Source: Gracilibacillus salinarum (GTDB taxonomy: Bacteria > Bacillota > Bacilli > Bacillales > Amphibacillaceae). From it: a stretch of DNA of 64,000 nucleotides. Location of the stretch: NCBI RefSeq assembly GCF_022919575.1, contig NZ_CP095071.1, forward strand, positions 1,922,001 to 1,986,000, written 5' to 3'. The translations under genes were made by a program, and so were the position numbers. The notes under the pieces are model-generated. The model was not told the origin of the DNA. It did no database searches and saw only the letters and a list, made by a program, of their open reading frames with translations. Positions 42,883-51,927 of the stretch are shown here, piece by piece (position 1 is the stretch's first letter; each line of letters begins with the position of its first letter).

Positions 42883-44136
42883 GTGAGGTATGATCGAGGT
42901 AAAATTGTACGAAAATATCGAAAGATGCTTGGCTGGTCGCAAACCAAATTAGGCAATCATGTAAATACCAGCGCATCGATCATTAGCAGATTTGAAGCTG
43001 GCAAATACACCCTTACGGAGGAAAAGATAACCCAGATCCAGCAGGCCCTTAATATTAAAGAAATTACCTATCCAGCCTATCATCCGCTGCTTGACAAATT
43101 AAATGCCTGGCAAAAAAGCATCTCCATGGGGAATCACCAAAAGGCAGATGACTATTATAAGCAATTCAAAGACGTATCGATCCGCTCTTTGAACGATGAA
43201 ACTGGCTTGTATTCCCTTTGTCATTTCCGTTACGGATTGATGAAATTCAACCTTGATTATGCCGAAGCTTTCCTGGAGGACGTCAAGAAACATGCTGATG
43301 TTATTCCCACACCTTATGGTTACCTTTATTATAAGTCGATCGGTTGTTATTATTTACTTCGTTCCCAAATGGGAGATGCCTGGACTTATTTGCATGTTGC
43401 CAAGAAATTGGACAAGGAACAATTTACGCATGACGGCGAAATCCACTTATACTATGCACTTGCCTATTATTTACGAGAAAATTTTGCAGATTCGCACGAG
43501 CACGCTGTCAAAGCAATGATGTTATTTCAGGACAAAATGAACCAGCCTAATATTCTATATTCCCGCTTTCTCGTCATCAAGAACCAAATCCGCAGAGAAT
43601 CTACGCCAACGATCATTGAACAATTACACACTATCCTTGAAAACTATCCAAGCACACACCGTTTCTACATCTACTACTTAATCAGCTACGCCTACCTGCA
43701 GCAAGACGAATATGAACAGGCACTGAAGTATATTCGCAAAGCACTCCATCATGAAACGAATCCTTTTTTTAAAGAAAGATACCTGTACCTGTATGCCTAC
43801 ATATACGCATTAATGGGCGATGTTGAAATGACGATTACGATGATCAATGGCGGTCTAAAGATGGCCACCTCAGAAAAATACCAGTACCGCTTCTACATTT
43901 TGAAAGAAATCGTGCAGTGTACGTACGGATCAGAATCATTCCGCAGGCGAGTAAGCGAGGAGATTATTCCTTTTTACCAATCAAATGGCGATGTCGTCGA
44001 AGCTAACTACTGTCATGCAATTCTTGGGGATGTCTATTACCGGCTGAAATCCTACAAACAGGCTTGTAAGCATTATTACGTATTTCCTGGCAACCGATTT
44101 ATTTCGCACTTGCTGCAGAAGTATCCCGTCAAGTAA
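42883..44136 (+). CDS. XRE regulator with C-terminal TPR repeats (RRNPP-like)
   Basis: About 417 residues. The N-terminal helix-turn-helix (KIVRKYRKMLGWSQTKLGNHV, then SASIISRFEAGKYTL) is followed by helical repeats from residue 65 to the end. These have TPR-like patterns such as YYLISYAYLQQDEYEQALKYI and YLYAYIYALMGDVEM. The architecture is that of Rgg/PlcR/NprR peptide-sensing regulators. The GTG at 42883 is the better start: AGGAG abuts the ATG at 42874 but lies 9 bases before the GTG. No peptide gene with an export signal was found just downstream, so the ligand is unknown. Confidence 0.82.
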   Translation: MRYDRGKIVRKYRKMLGWSQTKLGNHVNTSASIISRFEAGKYTLTEEKITQIQQALNIKEITYPAYHPLLDKLNAWQKSISMGNHQKADDYYKQFKDVSIRSLNDETGLYSLCHFRYGLMKFNLDYAEAFLEDVKKHADVIPTPYGYLYYKSIGCYYLLRSQMGDAWTYLHVAKKLDKEQFTHDGEIHLYYALAYYLRENFADSHEHAVKAMMLFQDKMNQPNILYSRFLVIKNQIRRESTPTIIEQLHTILENYPSTHRFYIYYLISYAYLQQDEYEQALKYIRKALHHETNPFFKERYLYLYAYIYALMGDVEMTITMINGGLKMATSEKYQYRFYILKEIVQCTYGSESFRRRVSEEIIPFYQSNGDVVEANYCHAILGDVYYRLKSYKQACKHYYVFPGNRFISHLLQKYPVK

Positions 44137-44198
44137 AAATTACCATACATCTTTTGACTCTGAGGGCATGATACTAAGGCTTGTAGGAGGTGTACATG

Positions 44199-44354
44199 AT
44201 GGCTAAAGATGTAAAATGTGAGGTTAACAACTGTAAGTTCTGGGCTGAAGGGAATCGATGTCATGCAGATATCATTTATGTAGTCAGTCATACAGGACAC
44301 AGTGCTGCCACTGAAGAAGAAACAGATTGCCAAACATTCGAGCCGTCCGTCTAA
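44199..44354 (+). CDS. DUF1540 small cysteine protein
   Basis: A 51-residue protein with the DUF1540 pattern: KCEVNNCKFWAEGNRCHADIIYV and a later Cys near DCQTFEP, giving four conserved Cys that may bind metal. AGGAGG stands 8 bases before the ATG at 44199; an ATG at 44196 is also possible. It follows the TPR regulator by 60 bases on the same strand and is closed by a terminator. Function unknown; some relatives are sporulation-associated, but nothing here shows that. Confidence 0.85.
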   Translation: MAKDVKCEVNNCKFWAEGNRCHADIIYVVSHTGHSAATEEETDCQTFEPSV

Positions 44355-44371
44355 CCATCCTTCCTTTAATG

Positions 44372-44411
44372 ACCTCAGCTAACGATGGGTGTTAGCTGAG
44401 GTTAACCTTTT
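44372..44411 (+). terminator. Intrinsic terminator after the DUF1540 gene
   Basis: ACCTCAGCTAAC and GTTAGCTGAGGT form a 12-bp perfect stem with a seven-base loop, followed by CCTTTTTC on the plus strand. Confidence 0.9.
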
Positions 44412-44423
44412 TCACATGCAAGG

Positions 44424-44561
44424 CTAGCGCATTTTATCCGGCAAGGCGACGATGGACTCGATTAATGTATTGAGCTTCGTTTCGATACGGTGCAGCAGGT
44501 AAAAGGTGACTGCAACCGGGAAGCCAAGATCGGTGATTAATGTGGTCCAGGTTTCTTCCAT
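44424..44561 (-). CDS. YvrJ-family small membrane protein
   Basis: A 45-residue protein beginning MEETWTTLITDLGFPVAVTF, with a hydrophobic middle and an amphipathic tail (LHRIETKLNTLIESI). This matches the YvrJ family of tiny Bacillus proteins. AAAGGAGGAG lies 7 bases before the ATG. It follows the DUF1659 and DUF2922 genes on the same strand, the usual arrangement for this set, and has its own hairpin upstream. Function unknown. Confidence 0.85.
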   Translation of the reverse strand: MEETWTTLITDLGFPVAVTFYLLHRIETKLNTLIESIVALPDKMR

Positions 44562-44582
44562 AATGATTGCTCCTCCTTTCTG

Positions 44583-44620
44583 AAAAAAGGAGAGCCTCAC
44601 TTGAAGGAAGCTCCCCTTTT
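44583..44620 (-). terminator. Hairpin between DUF2922 and YvrJ genes
   Basis: On the minus strand GGGGAGC pairs with GCTCTCC (one G-U pair) around a loop, followed by six T residues. Expression of yvrJ would need read-through. Confidence 0.6.
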
Positions 44621-44630
44621 TTTACTTAGA

Positions 44631-44843
44631 TTATAATTCAATATCCGTTACATTTCGTTCAACGATGCGTGCGCTTTTCTTCGCGACTAAATCACCGCCG
44701 GATGAAAAGAACGCATTCTGGCTCATGACCGCATCCATGGCAGCATTGACAGCTTCCTGATCAACTGGCTCGACTGGATTATCCAGTGAGATCGTGACGG
44801 TTTTGCCTAGCTCGTTCTCAAATTTGAGTTCGATCTTCTTCAT
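44631..44843 (-). CDS. DUF2922 protein
   Basis: A 70-residue protein with the DUF2922 layout: KIELKFENELGKTVTISLDNP, then VNAAMDAVMSQNAFFSSGGDL and ARIVERNVTDIEL. Proteins of this family are small and occur beside DUF1659 proteins in Bacillaceae, as here (36 bases apart). A strong ribosome binding site GAAAGGAGG precedes the ATG. Function not known. Confidence 0.9.
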   Translation of the reverse strand: MKKIELKFENELGKTVTISLDNPVEPVDQEAVNAAMDAVMSQNAFFSSGGDLVAKKSARIVERNVTDIEL

Positions 44844-44879
44844 GTCTTATTCCTCCTTTCTATCGTGTGATGCGTAAGA

Positions 44880-45101
44880 TTATTCCGTGATTAACTCAGT
44901 GTCATTACGTTTCACCGAATACAACGTTAATTGCTGCAATGGGACAAGTGCTTTCGTAATCTCTAGCAGCTGATCAGCTGTTGCATCGATTTTCACATTG
45001 TTGAAGGAACGTTTCTTGTAGATCGGATCACCTGAGACAGGATCTGTTCCGTTCTCGAATGTTAATTGTAATCTGGAATCAATTCGATTTGCTGTGGCCA
45101 T
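44880..45101 (-). CDS. DUF1659 protein
   Basis: A 73-residue protein with the DUF1659 pattern (SRLQLTFENGTDPVSGDPIYKKRSFNNVK and a hydrophobic end). The start is the ATG at 45101, 7 bases after GGGAGGTG; the frame to 45110 begins inside that site. It heads the DUF1659-DUF2922-YvrJ group. Function unknown. Confidence 0.9.
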   Translation of the reverse strand: MATANRIDSRLQLTFENGTDPVSGDPIYKKRSFNNVKIDATADQLLEITKALVPLQQLTLYSVKRNDTELITE

Positions 45102-45164
45102 AACGGTCACCTCCCTTCACTACTATAATCAATTGGGAAGGGTGGGAGGTGTCGTAAAATACAA

Positions 45165-45201
45165 AAAAAGTCAGTACAAGTTAAACTTGTACTGACTTTT
45201 T
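45165..45201 (-). terminator. Intrinsic terminator after tagO
   Basis: AAAAAGTCAGTACAAG and its complement form a 16-bp stem with a five-base loop and T-rich flanks. The stem reaches the tagO stop codon. Confidence 0.92.
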
Positions 45202-46267
45202 AGTTTTTCCTTGCAATTAATTTTCGAATACCACTAAGTAATGGTCTTTGACCATTTAATACTACACCAGTCAATTCTGCAATAATTTGTATTCCAAATA
45301 AAGTGATAGCAAATATTATCAAGGAAGTGAGCATTGTTACACTGCTAAATATAATAGCCATAATTCCAAAGAAGGCGCTAAAGGCATATATAATTAATAC
45401 AGAAGTACGATGACTAAAACCCATTTCCATTAACTGATAATGAATATGTTTCCTATCTGGTGCACCGATGCTCTGTTTATTAATTACTCTTCTTAATATC
45501 GCAAATAATGTATCAAATATAGGTACTGCAATAACTATAATAGGAATAATGAAGCTGAATAATGCTACACTCTTGAACAAACCAAGCATCGAAATAATTG
45601 CAATGGCATAACCCAAAAAGAGTGCTCCAGTATCTCCCATAAAAATCTTAGCAGGGTAGAAGTTATGGTATAGGAACCCTAGACAGCTCCCAACCAAAAC
45701 AATACTTAGATATACCACAATAATTTGATAATCCATTATCGCAATGATTAGTATGCTTGTTAAGGCTATTGCTGAAACCCCTGCAGCGAGACCATCCAGG
45801 CCGTCGATAAGGTTGATTGCATTTGTTACCCCGACAATCCATATCATGGTTAGAATAAAGGCAAAACCATCTAATTGAACGGTACCTATAAACGGGATAG
45901 TCAAAGCATCAATTAATAAACCAGATGATGCAACGATCCCTGCTGCAATTAGTTGACCTAGCAGTTTTTGATATGCCTTTAAAGTAAGCAAATCATCTAA
46001 TATACCTGTAATGATGATAATAATACCACCAATAATAACAGTAAGCATGTGTGGATGTTGTGGCTGGATATATAACAATCCAACCATTACCCCAATAATT
46101 ATAGCTATACCACCAAGACGTGCTTTTATACCTTCGTGTTTCTTTCTTTCGTCCGGAACATCAATAGCATTAATCTTTATCGCAAATTTCTTTATCAAAG
46201 GTGTTACTGAAAAAGCAGAAATTGATGAGATTAAAAATGCGATAACTAACTCTAAAATGTTATACAT
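45200..46267 (-). CDS. tagO: Undecaprenyl-phosphate N-acetylglucosaminyl-1-phosphate transferase
   Basis: A 355-residue MraY/WecA-family membrane enzyme with about 11 helices. It transfers GlcNAc-1-phosphate to undecaprenyl phosphate, the first step of wall teichoic acid and other wall polymers. The conserved loops are present: DVPDERKKHEG, INLIDGLDGLAAG, FMGDTGALFLG with its Asp, and the C-terminal HIHYQLMEMGFSHR. It lies next to the UDP-glucose dehydrogenase gene, 86 bases away on the same strand. Confidence 0.92.
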   Translation of the reverse strand: MYNILELVIAFLISSISAFSVTPLIKKFAIKINAIDVPDERKKHEGIKARLGGIAIIIGVMVGLLYIQPQHPHMLTVIIGGIIIIITGILDDLLTLKAYQKLLGQLIAAGIVASSGLLIDALTIPFIGTVQLDGFAFILTMIWIVGVTNAINLIDGLDGLAAGVSAIALTSILIIAIMDYQIIVVYLSIVLVGSCLGFLYHNFYPAKIFMGDTGALFLGYAIAIISMLGLFKSVALFSFIIPIIVIAVPIFDTLFAILRRVINKQSIGAPDRKHIHYQLMEMGFSHRTSVLIIYAFSAFFGIMAIIFSSVTMLTSLIIFAITLFGIQIIAELTGVVLNGQRPLLSGIRKLIARKN

Positions 46268-46353
46268 TTATACACCCACTAACGATTATTGTCTTTTATA
46301 TAATTAAATAATACGACTATTTTTATACCTTTTTGCCTGCAGAATATAGAAAT

Positions 46354-47520
46354 TTAATCGCGTGTGAATAAATCTCGTGTATATACTTTTTCTTTTACTG
46401 CTTGTAATTCATCGGTTAGTCTATTGGCAACAATTACATCTGACATTTGAACAAACTCATTATAGTCTTTAATCACTCTCGAATTAAAGAACTTTTCTTC
46501 TTCAAGTACCGGTTCATAAATGACAACTTCAATTCCCTTTGCTTTTAAACGCTTCATTACACCTTGAATAGCTGACTGTCTAAAGTTATCCGAATCTGTT
46601 TTCATTGTTAATCGATAAATACCTACTACTTTAGGATTTTTACTTAAGATACTTTCTGCAATAAAATCTTTTCTTGTTCGATTAGCATCCACTATTGCTG
46701 CCATTATGTTATTTGGCACATCCTGATAGTTAGCCAATAGCTGCTTGGTGTCCTTTGGTAAGCAATATCCACCATATCCGAATGAAGGGTTATTATAATG
46801 ATTACCTATTCTAGGATCTAAACCAACACCTTCTATTATTTGCTTTGTATTTAAGCCTCTTACTTCCGCATAAGTATCCAATTCATTAAAGAATGCCACT
46901 CTCATCGCTAAATAAGTGTTTGCAAATAATTTAATGGCCTCCGCTTCGGTTGAATTGGTAAACAATATATCAATGTCTTTCTTTTTTGCTCCTTCAGCCA
47001 ACAATGAAGCAAACTGTTCCGCACGATCAGACTGCTCTCCTACAATTATGCGGGAAGGATAGAGGTTATCGTATAATGCGTTACCTTCTCTTAAAAACTC
47101 TGGAGAGAAAATAATATTTTCCGTATTAAATTTCTCTCTAAGCTCTAAAGTATAACCAACAGGAATGGTTGACTTAATAACAATTACAGCATTGGGATTA
47201 GTAGCTACTACTTGCTTAATTACCTGTTCTACACTGGATGTATCAAAATAATTTTTTTCCGGGTCATAGTTAGTTGGTGTTGAAATAATAACAAAATTAG
47301 CATCATCATATGCTTCTTCCTGGTTAGTAGATGCTATCAAGTTTAAATTTTCATTCAATAAAAACTCTTGAATTTCTTCATCTATTATAGGTGATTTTTT
47401 ATTATTAATTAAATTAACTTTATTTTCATCAATGTCTAACGCAATTACTTGGTTGTGTTGGGCTAATAATACGGCATTTGACAGACCTACGTATCCTGTC
47501 CCAGCAACAGCTATTTTCAT
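46354..47520 (-). CDS. ugd: UDP-glucose 6-dehydrogenase
   Basis: A 388-residue member of the short (HasB/CapL-like) nucleotide-sugar dehydrogenases, which oxidise UDP-glucose to UDP-glucuronate with two NAD. The Rossmann loop [33 protein letters not shown] and the catalytic Cys in [12 protein letters not shown] are all seen. UDP-glucuronate would provide an acidic sugar for the EPS or a teichuronic-type polymer. The start is ATG at 47520 after AAGGAAG. Divergent from the LCP gene at 47752. Confidence 0.93.
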   Translation of the reverse strand: MKIAVAGTGYVGLSNAVLLAQHNQVIALDIDENKVNLINNKKSPIIDEEIQEFLLNENLNLIASTNQEEAYDDANFVIISTPTNYDPEKNYFDTSSVEQVIKQVVATNPNAVIVIKSTIPVGYTLELREKFNTENIIFSPEFLREGNALYDNLYPSRIIVGEQSDRAEQFASLLAEGAKKKDIDILFTNSTEAEAIKLFANTYLAMRVAFFNELDTYAEVRGLNTKQIIEGVGLDPRIGNHYNNPSFGYGGYCLPKDTKQLLANYQDVPNNIMAAIVDANRTRKDFIAESILSKNPKVVGIYRLTMKTDSDNFRQSAIQGVMKRLKAKGIEVVIYEPVLEEEKFFNSRVIKDYNEFVQMSDVIVANRLTDELQAVKEKVYTRDLFTRD

Positions 47521-47751
47521 GTATATTCTTCCTTCCTAAAATTATTAGCATTAAATTTAAGTTAACATGTAAATTATATCATATCACAAACAACTTTATT
47601 GTAAAATATGATAAAATATTGTAACTAGCATACGATATTTGTCACATACTAAACTTTTCGAAATAAGGATAAATTTTATTTACGTTCCGTTCGTTTCATA
47701 GTAGAATTAGCTTTAGATTGTTTGAACAAACAGTAATGTGGAGGATAAGTA

Positions 47752-48747
47752 ATGACTGAAAATAAGAGGCATTCTAGAATTGTAAACAAAAAATTGGATA
47801 AGAAAAAGAAAAAAAAGAAAATATTACTATATCTACTAGTGTTTTCTATTCTGCTTGTCGGGGCGATAACTACTTATGCAGTCAATCTCCTTAACAAAGC
47901 TGAAAAAGTTGTTTCAGAATCATATGAAGATAATGGAAGAGACAAATCTGATCTGCGAGATCAAGAGGTTGATCCAACAGAAGATCATATCTCAATCTTA
48001 TTTATTGGAATCGATAACAGTGAACACAGAAATAATACAAATGCACTATCAGATGCATTAATCTTTGCAACTCTGAATAAGACCGATAAAAGCGTAAAAA
48101 TGCTGAGTATTCCTAGAGACTCATACGTTTATATACCTAAAGTTGGATATAAGGATAAGATAACACATGCCCATTCTTTTGGAGGCATAAATGCCACAAT
48201 TGATACAGTGGAAGAGTTGTTAGAAGTACCGGTAGATTATAATGTACGATTGAATTTTGATGCATTTGTCGATGTTGTAGATGCCCTTGGCGGTATCACA
48301 GTAGATGTTCCGTATGAATTTACAGAACAGAACTCAAAGGATCAAAAGAATGCGATCCACTTATACGAAGGTGAACAAACACTGAACGGAGAAGAAGCTT
48401 TAGCTCTAGCTAGAACAAGAAAATTAGATAATGACTTAGAACGAGGAAAACGTCAGCAGCAAATAATGAAAGCAATTCTAGATAAAACAATTTCAGTAAA
48501 TTCAGTATTTAAATTAGATGATGCCATTGAAGCAGTCGGTGACAATATGACAACGAATTTTACTTTTGGTGAAATGAGGAGCTTGCTTACATATGGTACA
48601 TCTGGCTCTTTAGATATAGAAACCCTAAACTTAACTGGAAGTGATTTGTGGGCTGATCGTTATTATTTTGAATTAAATCAGCAAGATTTGGAAGAAGTTA
48701 AAGCCAAATTCCAACAACACTTAGAGTTTGAAAATGATGTTGAATAA
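47752..48747 (+). CDS. LytR-CpsA-Psr (LCP) family protein
   Basis: A 331-residue LCP enzyme. A very basic start (KKLDKKKKKKK) is followed by a membrane helix at residues 24-46 and an extracellular domain with ILFIGIDNSE, SDALIFATLN, SIPRDSYVYI, DKITHAHSFGG and ALARTRK. It attaches undecaprenyl-linked polymers to the wall. The start has GTGGAGG 7 bases upstream. It is followed by a terminator-like hairpin and the MBOAT gene, and diverges from ugd and tagO, so a role with the teichoic or teichuronic polymer is plausible. Confidence 0.92.
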   Translation: MTENKRHSRIVNKKLDKKKKKKKILLYLLVFSILLVGAITTYAVNLLNKAEKVVSESYEDNGRDKSDLRDQEVDPTEDHISILFIGIDNSEHRNNTNALSDALIFATLNKTDKSVKMLSIPRDSYVYIPKVGYKDKITHAHSFGGINATIDTVEELLEVPVDYNVRLNFDAFVDVVDALGGITVDVPYEFTEQNSKDQKNAIHLYEGEQTLNGEEALALARTRKLDNDLERGKRQQQIMKAILDKTISVNSVFKLDDAIEAVGDNMTTNFTFGEMRSLLTYGTSGSLDIETLNLTGSDLWADRYYFELNQQDLEEVKAKFQQHLEFENDVE

Positions 48748-48789
48748 TACTTATATAGGCTGCTCCTAAGCACCTGTAATCCTAAAGAA

Positions 48790-48840
48790 AAGCTAAGAGA
48801 ATTACATGAAATAGTATTTCTCTTAGCTTATTTCTCTTTA
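48790..48840 (+). terminator. Intrinsic terminator after the LCP gene
   Basis: AAGCTAAGAGAA and TTCTCTTAGCTT pair exactly across a 16-base loop, followed by ATTTCTCTTT. Confidence 0.8.
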
Positions 48841-48870
48841 TAAATAAATTTAAATCTGTAGGTGAATGTG

Positions 48871-50301
48871 ATGGTATTTAGCAATTTAGTTTTTCTTTTT
48901 GGTTTTTTACCCATGGTTTTATTCTGTTATTACATGATGCGCATTGAACTGAAAAATTATATTTTATTAATTGCAAGTCTTGTTTTTTATGCCTGGGGTG
49001 AACCAAAATATATTTTCCTCATGATTGTCTCTATTCTGATAAATTATGTATTCGGATTGTTAATAGATACAAACAGAACGAAGCTAATCAGGAAAAAAAC
49101 TTTTCTTATCTGCGCCATTATCAGTAATTTATTGATACTTGGCTTCTTTAAATATGCACAATTTTTAGTTGATAATATTAATCAACTATTTAATCTGCAT
49201 ATTACTATTGAGGAATTCCCTCTGCCAATCGGAATTTCCTTTTTTACGTTTCAAGCACTTAGTTACATTATAGACGTGTATAGACATGACACCAAAGTAC
49301 AAAGAAATTTAACTTCGTTAGCACTCTATATCGCTTTGTTCCCGCAATTAATAGCCGGACCAATTGTCAGATATAACTCAATTAATGAGCAATTAGAGAA
49401 GCGGCAGATTACACTAGACAAGTTTACAGACGGTATTCAACGATTCATTATTGGTTTATCCAAAAAGGTCTTGCTTGCTAATGCATTTGGAGAGATTGCA
49501 GATACGGTATTCGCTACAAATACAACTGAACTGAGTGTTGCTACTGCTTGGATTGGGGTACTAGCCTATTCATTGCAAATCTATTTTGATTTTTCCGGCT
49601 ATAGTGATATGGCAATTGGATTAGGTAAAATGTTTGGTTTTGATTTCCCAGAAAACTTCAACTATCCATACATTGCCCGATCTGTTTCAGAATTCTGGAG
49701 AAGATGGCACATCTCACTTAGTACCTGGTTTAGAGATTACGTATATATACCTCTGGGAGGAAATAGAAAAGGTGCTGTCAGGACTATAGTAAACCTATTA
49801 ATTGTCTGGACTTTAACAGGTTTTTGGCATGGTGCCAGTTGGACATTTATGGCTTGGGGTTTTTATTTTGGGTTATTAATCGTTGTCGAAAGATTAGGAT
49901 TTTCCAAAGTATTAGCAAAAGCATACAGACCCCTTCAGCATATTTATTTGCTATTGGTAGTTATGATTGGTTGGGTTTTCTTCAGGGCTGATAACTTTGC
50001 CTATTCTTTTGATTATATCCAAGTCTTATTTGGATTAGGTGGAGACCAGTTAATGAATGGTACGACCATTATTTTTCTTAATGATTATTGGATCATTTTC
50101 GTACTTGGTATTATTTTCTCCATGCCAATTGCTAAGTATTTGAAAGTAAGCTTGTCCAGTACTCTTAGTGAAACGAACAAAAACAGAATACGACCAATCT
50201 ATTCCATTGTGATGCCTTTTGTTTACATGTCTTTATTAGGCATTGTAATGATTTCATTAGTAAACTCAACTTATAATCCATTCATATATTTCAGATTTTA
50301 G
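48871..50301 (+). CDS. MBOAT-family O-acyltransferase (AlgI/DltB-like)
   Basis: A protein of about 476 residues with about 11 membrane helices. YAWGEPKYIFLMI and the conserved WHGASWTFMAWG with its catalytic His are present, as is LSTWFRDYVYIPLGG. It moves acyl groups, usually acetyl, across the membrane for transfer to an extracellular polysaccharide or teichoic acid. The start is ATG at 48871 with TAGGTG upstream; an earlier GTG at 48862 overlaps that. The gene ends 2 bases before the DHHW frame, so the pair is an operon. Confidence 0.92.
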   Translation: MVFSNLVFLFGFLPMVLFCYYMMRIELKNYILLIASLVFYAWGEPKYIFLMIVSILINYVFGLLIDTNRTKLIRKKTFLICAIISNLLILGFFKYAQFLVDNINQLFNLHITIEEFPLPIGISFFTFQALSYIIDVYRHDTKVQRNLTSLALYIALFPQLIAGPIVRYNSINEQLEKRQITLDKFTDGIQRFIIGLSKKVLLANAFGEIADTVFATNTTELSVATAWIGVLAYSLQIYFDFSGYSDMAIGLGKMFGFDFPENFNYPYIARSVSEFWRRWHISLSTWFRDYVYIPLGGNRKGAVRTIVNLLIVWTLTGFWHGASWTFMAWGFYFGLLIVVERLGFSKVLAKAYRPLQHIYLLLVVMIGWVFFRADNFAYSFDYIQVLFGLGGDQLMNGTTIIFLNDYWIIFVLGIIFSMPIAKYLKVSLSSTLSETNKNRIRPIYSIVMPFVYMSLLGIVMISLVNSTYNPFIYFRF

Positions 50302-50318
50302 TATTGGAGGTGTCATCT

Positions 50319-51527
50319 ATGAATAAAACAGGTAAAAAAATCTTACTTATTTTATTTATTACTTACATTTTTATTATTGGTGTCTATTTAGTCATTGCGC
50401 CGAAAAATAAAGATTCAGATGTAGAAAATCGAACGTTAGCCCAGAGACCACCTATTTCATTGGAGCAAATGTCGACGGGAGAATTTATGAAGAATTTTGA
50501 AGCCTTTTTTACCGATCAGTTTCCGGGGAGAAACGTATGGCTTAACATGTATATCAATTGGCAACGTTTGAGTAATAAAACCTATATCTTTGATTATTAT
50601 ATAACAGATGATAACTGGATCATGCCGAAACCTTCTAAGAGCTTTCCACAGGAAAAAATGGATGCAGCTACTGAGAATACCAATGCATTCGCAAAGTATT
50701 TAAAGAAACAGAATATAAACACTTACTATATTTCTTTACCACATAAAGCAGCTACTCTAGAGTTCTTGTATCCAGGTTATCTGGGAGAACCGACTTATGA
50801 TAAAAAGAATGAGTACTTCTTGTCACAATTGAATAAAGATGATATGAATGTAATTAATGTCGGAGAAGCATTTAATGAAAAATCAGAATCAGAACTCCGT
50901 AATTTCTACTTTAAGACGGATCACCATTGGAATGCAAACGGAGCATTTGCCGCGTATACTGCAACGGTGAATCAGTTAAAGGCGGATAATTTCCTAAAGA
51001 TGAGTGTGGCGAATAATGATCTTAAGAAAGACGCATATGAAAAACAATGCATTCCTGATCATAAGTTTTTTATGGGAACCTATAATAAGCAAATTTATGC
51101 TAGCGTAAAATCAAATGACTCTCAGAATGAGTGTGTCTATCTTGATGATAAAACATTTTCTAGTTATGAAGTTGCGCTAAATGGGGAGTCTATAGATCCA
51201 TATCTGGTATATGCCTCAGGTCTAGAAGATTATGACACCAAAAATAATATATATTATGGGAATATCTTTTCTAATGATGAGAGTAAAATTAAAATTACAA
51301 ATAATGCAAATGCTCAATCAGACAATGTTTTAATAATTAAAGATTCGTACACAAATGCCTTAATCTATCATATCGCTCAACATTTTCATGAAACTACGAT
51401 CTATGATTTAAGACATAATCCTGATCAATCCTTAAAGGATTATATTGCAAATAACAATTTCGACGCAGTTTTCATCATGTACAATAATACACAGCTAACT
51501 GCTGAAGATATGTTCAATTTTGATTAA
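50319..51527 (+). CDS. DHHW-family SGNH-like protein (AlgJ/DltD-like partner)
   Basis: About 402 residues. A single N-terminal membrane helix (residues 5-25) is followed by an extracellular SGNH-like hydrolase domain containing FKTDHHWNANGAFAAY, the signature that names the DHHW family, and VLIIKDSYTNALI with the likely Ser. Such proteins work with MBOAT partners in O-acetylation of exopolysaccharides. The start is ATG at 50319 after GGAGGTG. The spacing to the MBOAT gene indicates one transcript. Confidence 0.88.
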   Translation: MNKTGKKILLILFITYIFIIGVYLVIAPKNKDSDVENRTLAQRPPISLEQMSTGEFMKNFEAFFTDQFPGRNVWLNMYINWQRLSNKTYIFDYYITDDNWIMPKPSKSFPQEKMDAATENTNAFAKYLKKQNINTYYISLPHKAATLEFLYPGYLGEPTYDKKNEYFLSQLNKDDMNVINVGEAFNEKSESELRNFYFKTDHHWNANGAFAAYTATVNQLKADNFLKMSVANNDLKKDAYEKQCIPDHKFFMGTYNKQIYASVKSNDSQNECVYLDDKTFSSYEVALNGESIDPYLVYASGLEDYDTKNNIYYGNIFSNDESKIKITNNANAQSDNVLIIKDSYTNALIYHIAQHFHETTIYDLRHNPDQSLKDYIANNNFDAVFIMYNNTQLTAEDMFNFD

Positions 51528-51679
51528 TATTAAATTTTATAATGTTTTAATTCAAAAAATTTCCATATTTTAGAATTATTACGTTATAGTCAAGAAATGT
51601 CTTTACTCTTTTCCCAACCATCCTTACAAAATGATGCTTAGTAGAAATACAACAAATATAAATTTTATACTAAATATAA

Positions 51680-51720
51680 ATGAGGGAGAGAGGATTAGTC
51701 CTCTCTCCCTCATTCTTGTT
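51680..51720 (+). terminator. Intrinsic terminator after the DHHW gene
   Basis: AATGAGGGAGAGAGGA and its complement form a 16-bp perfect stem with a four-base loop, followed by a short T-rich stretch. Confidence 0.85.
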
Positions 51721-51763
51721 CGGTCAAATATTTGAAATTTGTCTATGCGCTGTCAATTTGTTG

Positions 51764-51860
51764 GTAAGCGCCAAATACTCAAGTATATAGAAAAATACCC
51801 AACACTAAGCTAAACTTATTCTTGAGATAGGTTAGCGAATGTGTTGGGTATGCTCCTGTT
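51764..51860. repeat. Copy of the IS66 terminal region
   Basis: GTAAGCG at 51764 begins about 95 bases largely shared with 32801-32895 (CAAATACTCAAGTATATAG, AAATACCCAACACT, GAATGTGT blocks). It marks the 3' end of the IS66 element that carries the tnpC remnant. The other end of that element could not be found. Confidence 0.75.
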
Positions 51861-51927
51861 CATTTCGTTTCTGTTTCCTATTTTTTTGCAGCGAGCTTGT
51901 ACCATCGGACGCCATGTAAAAATATCC

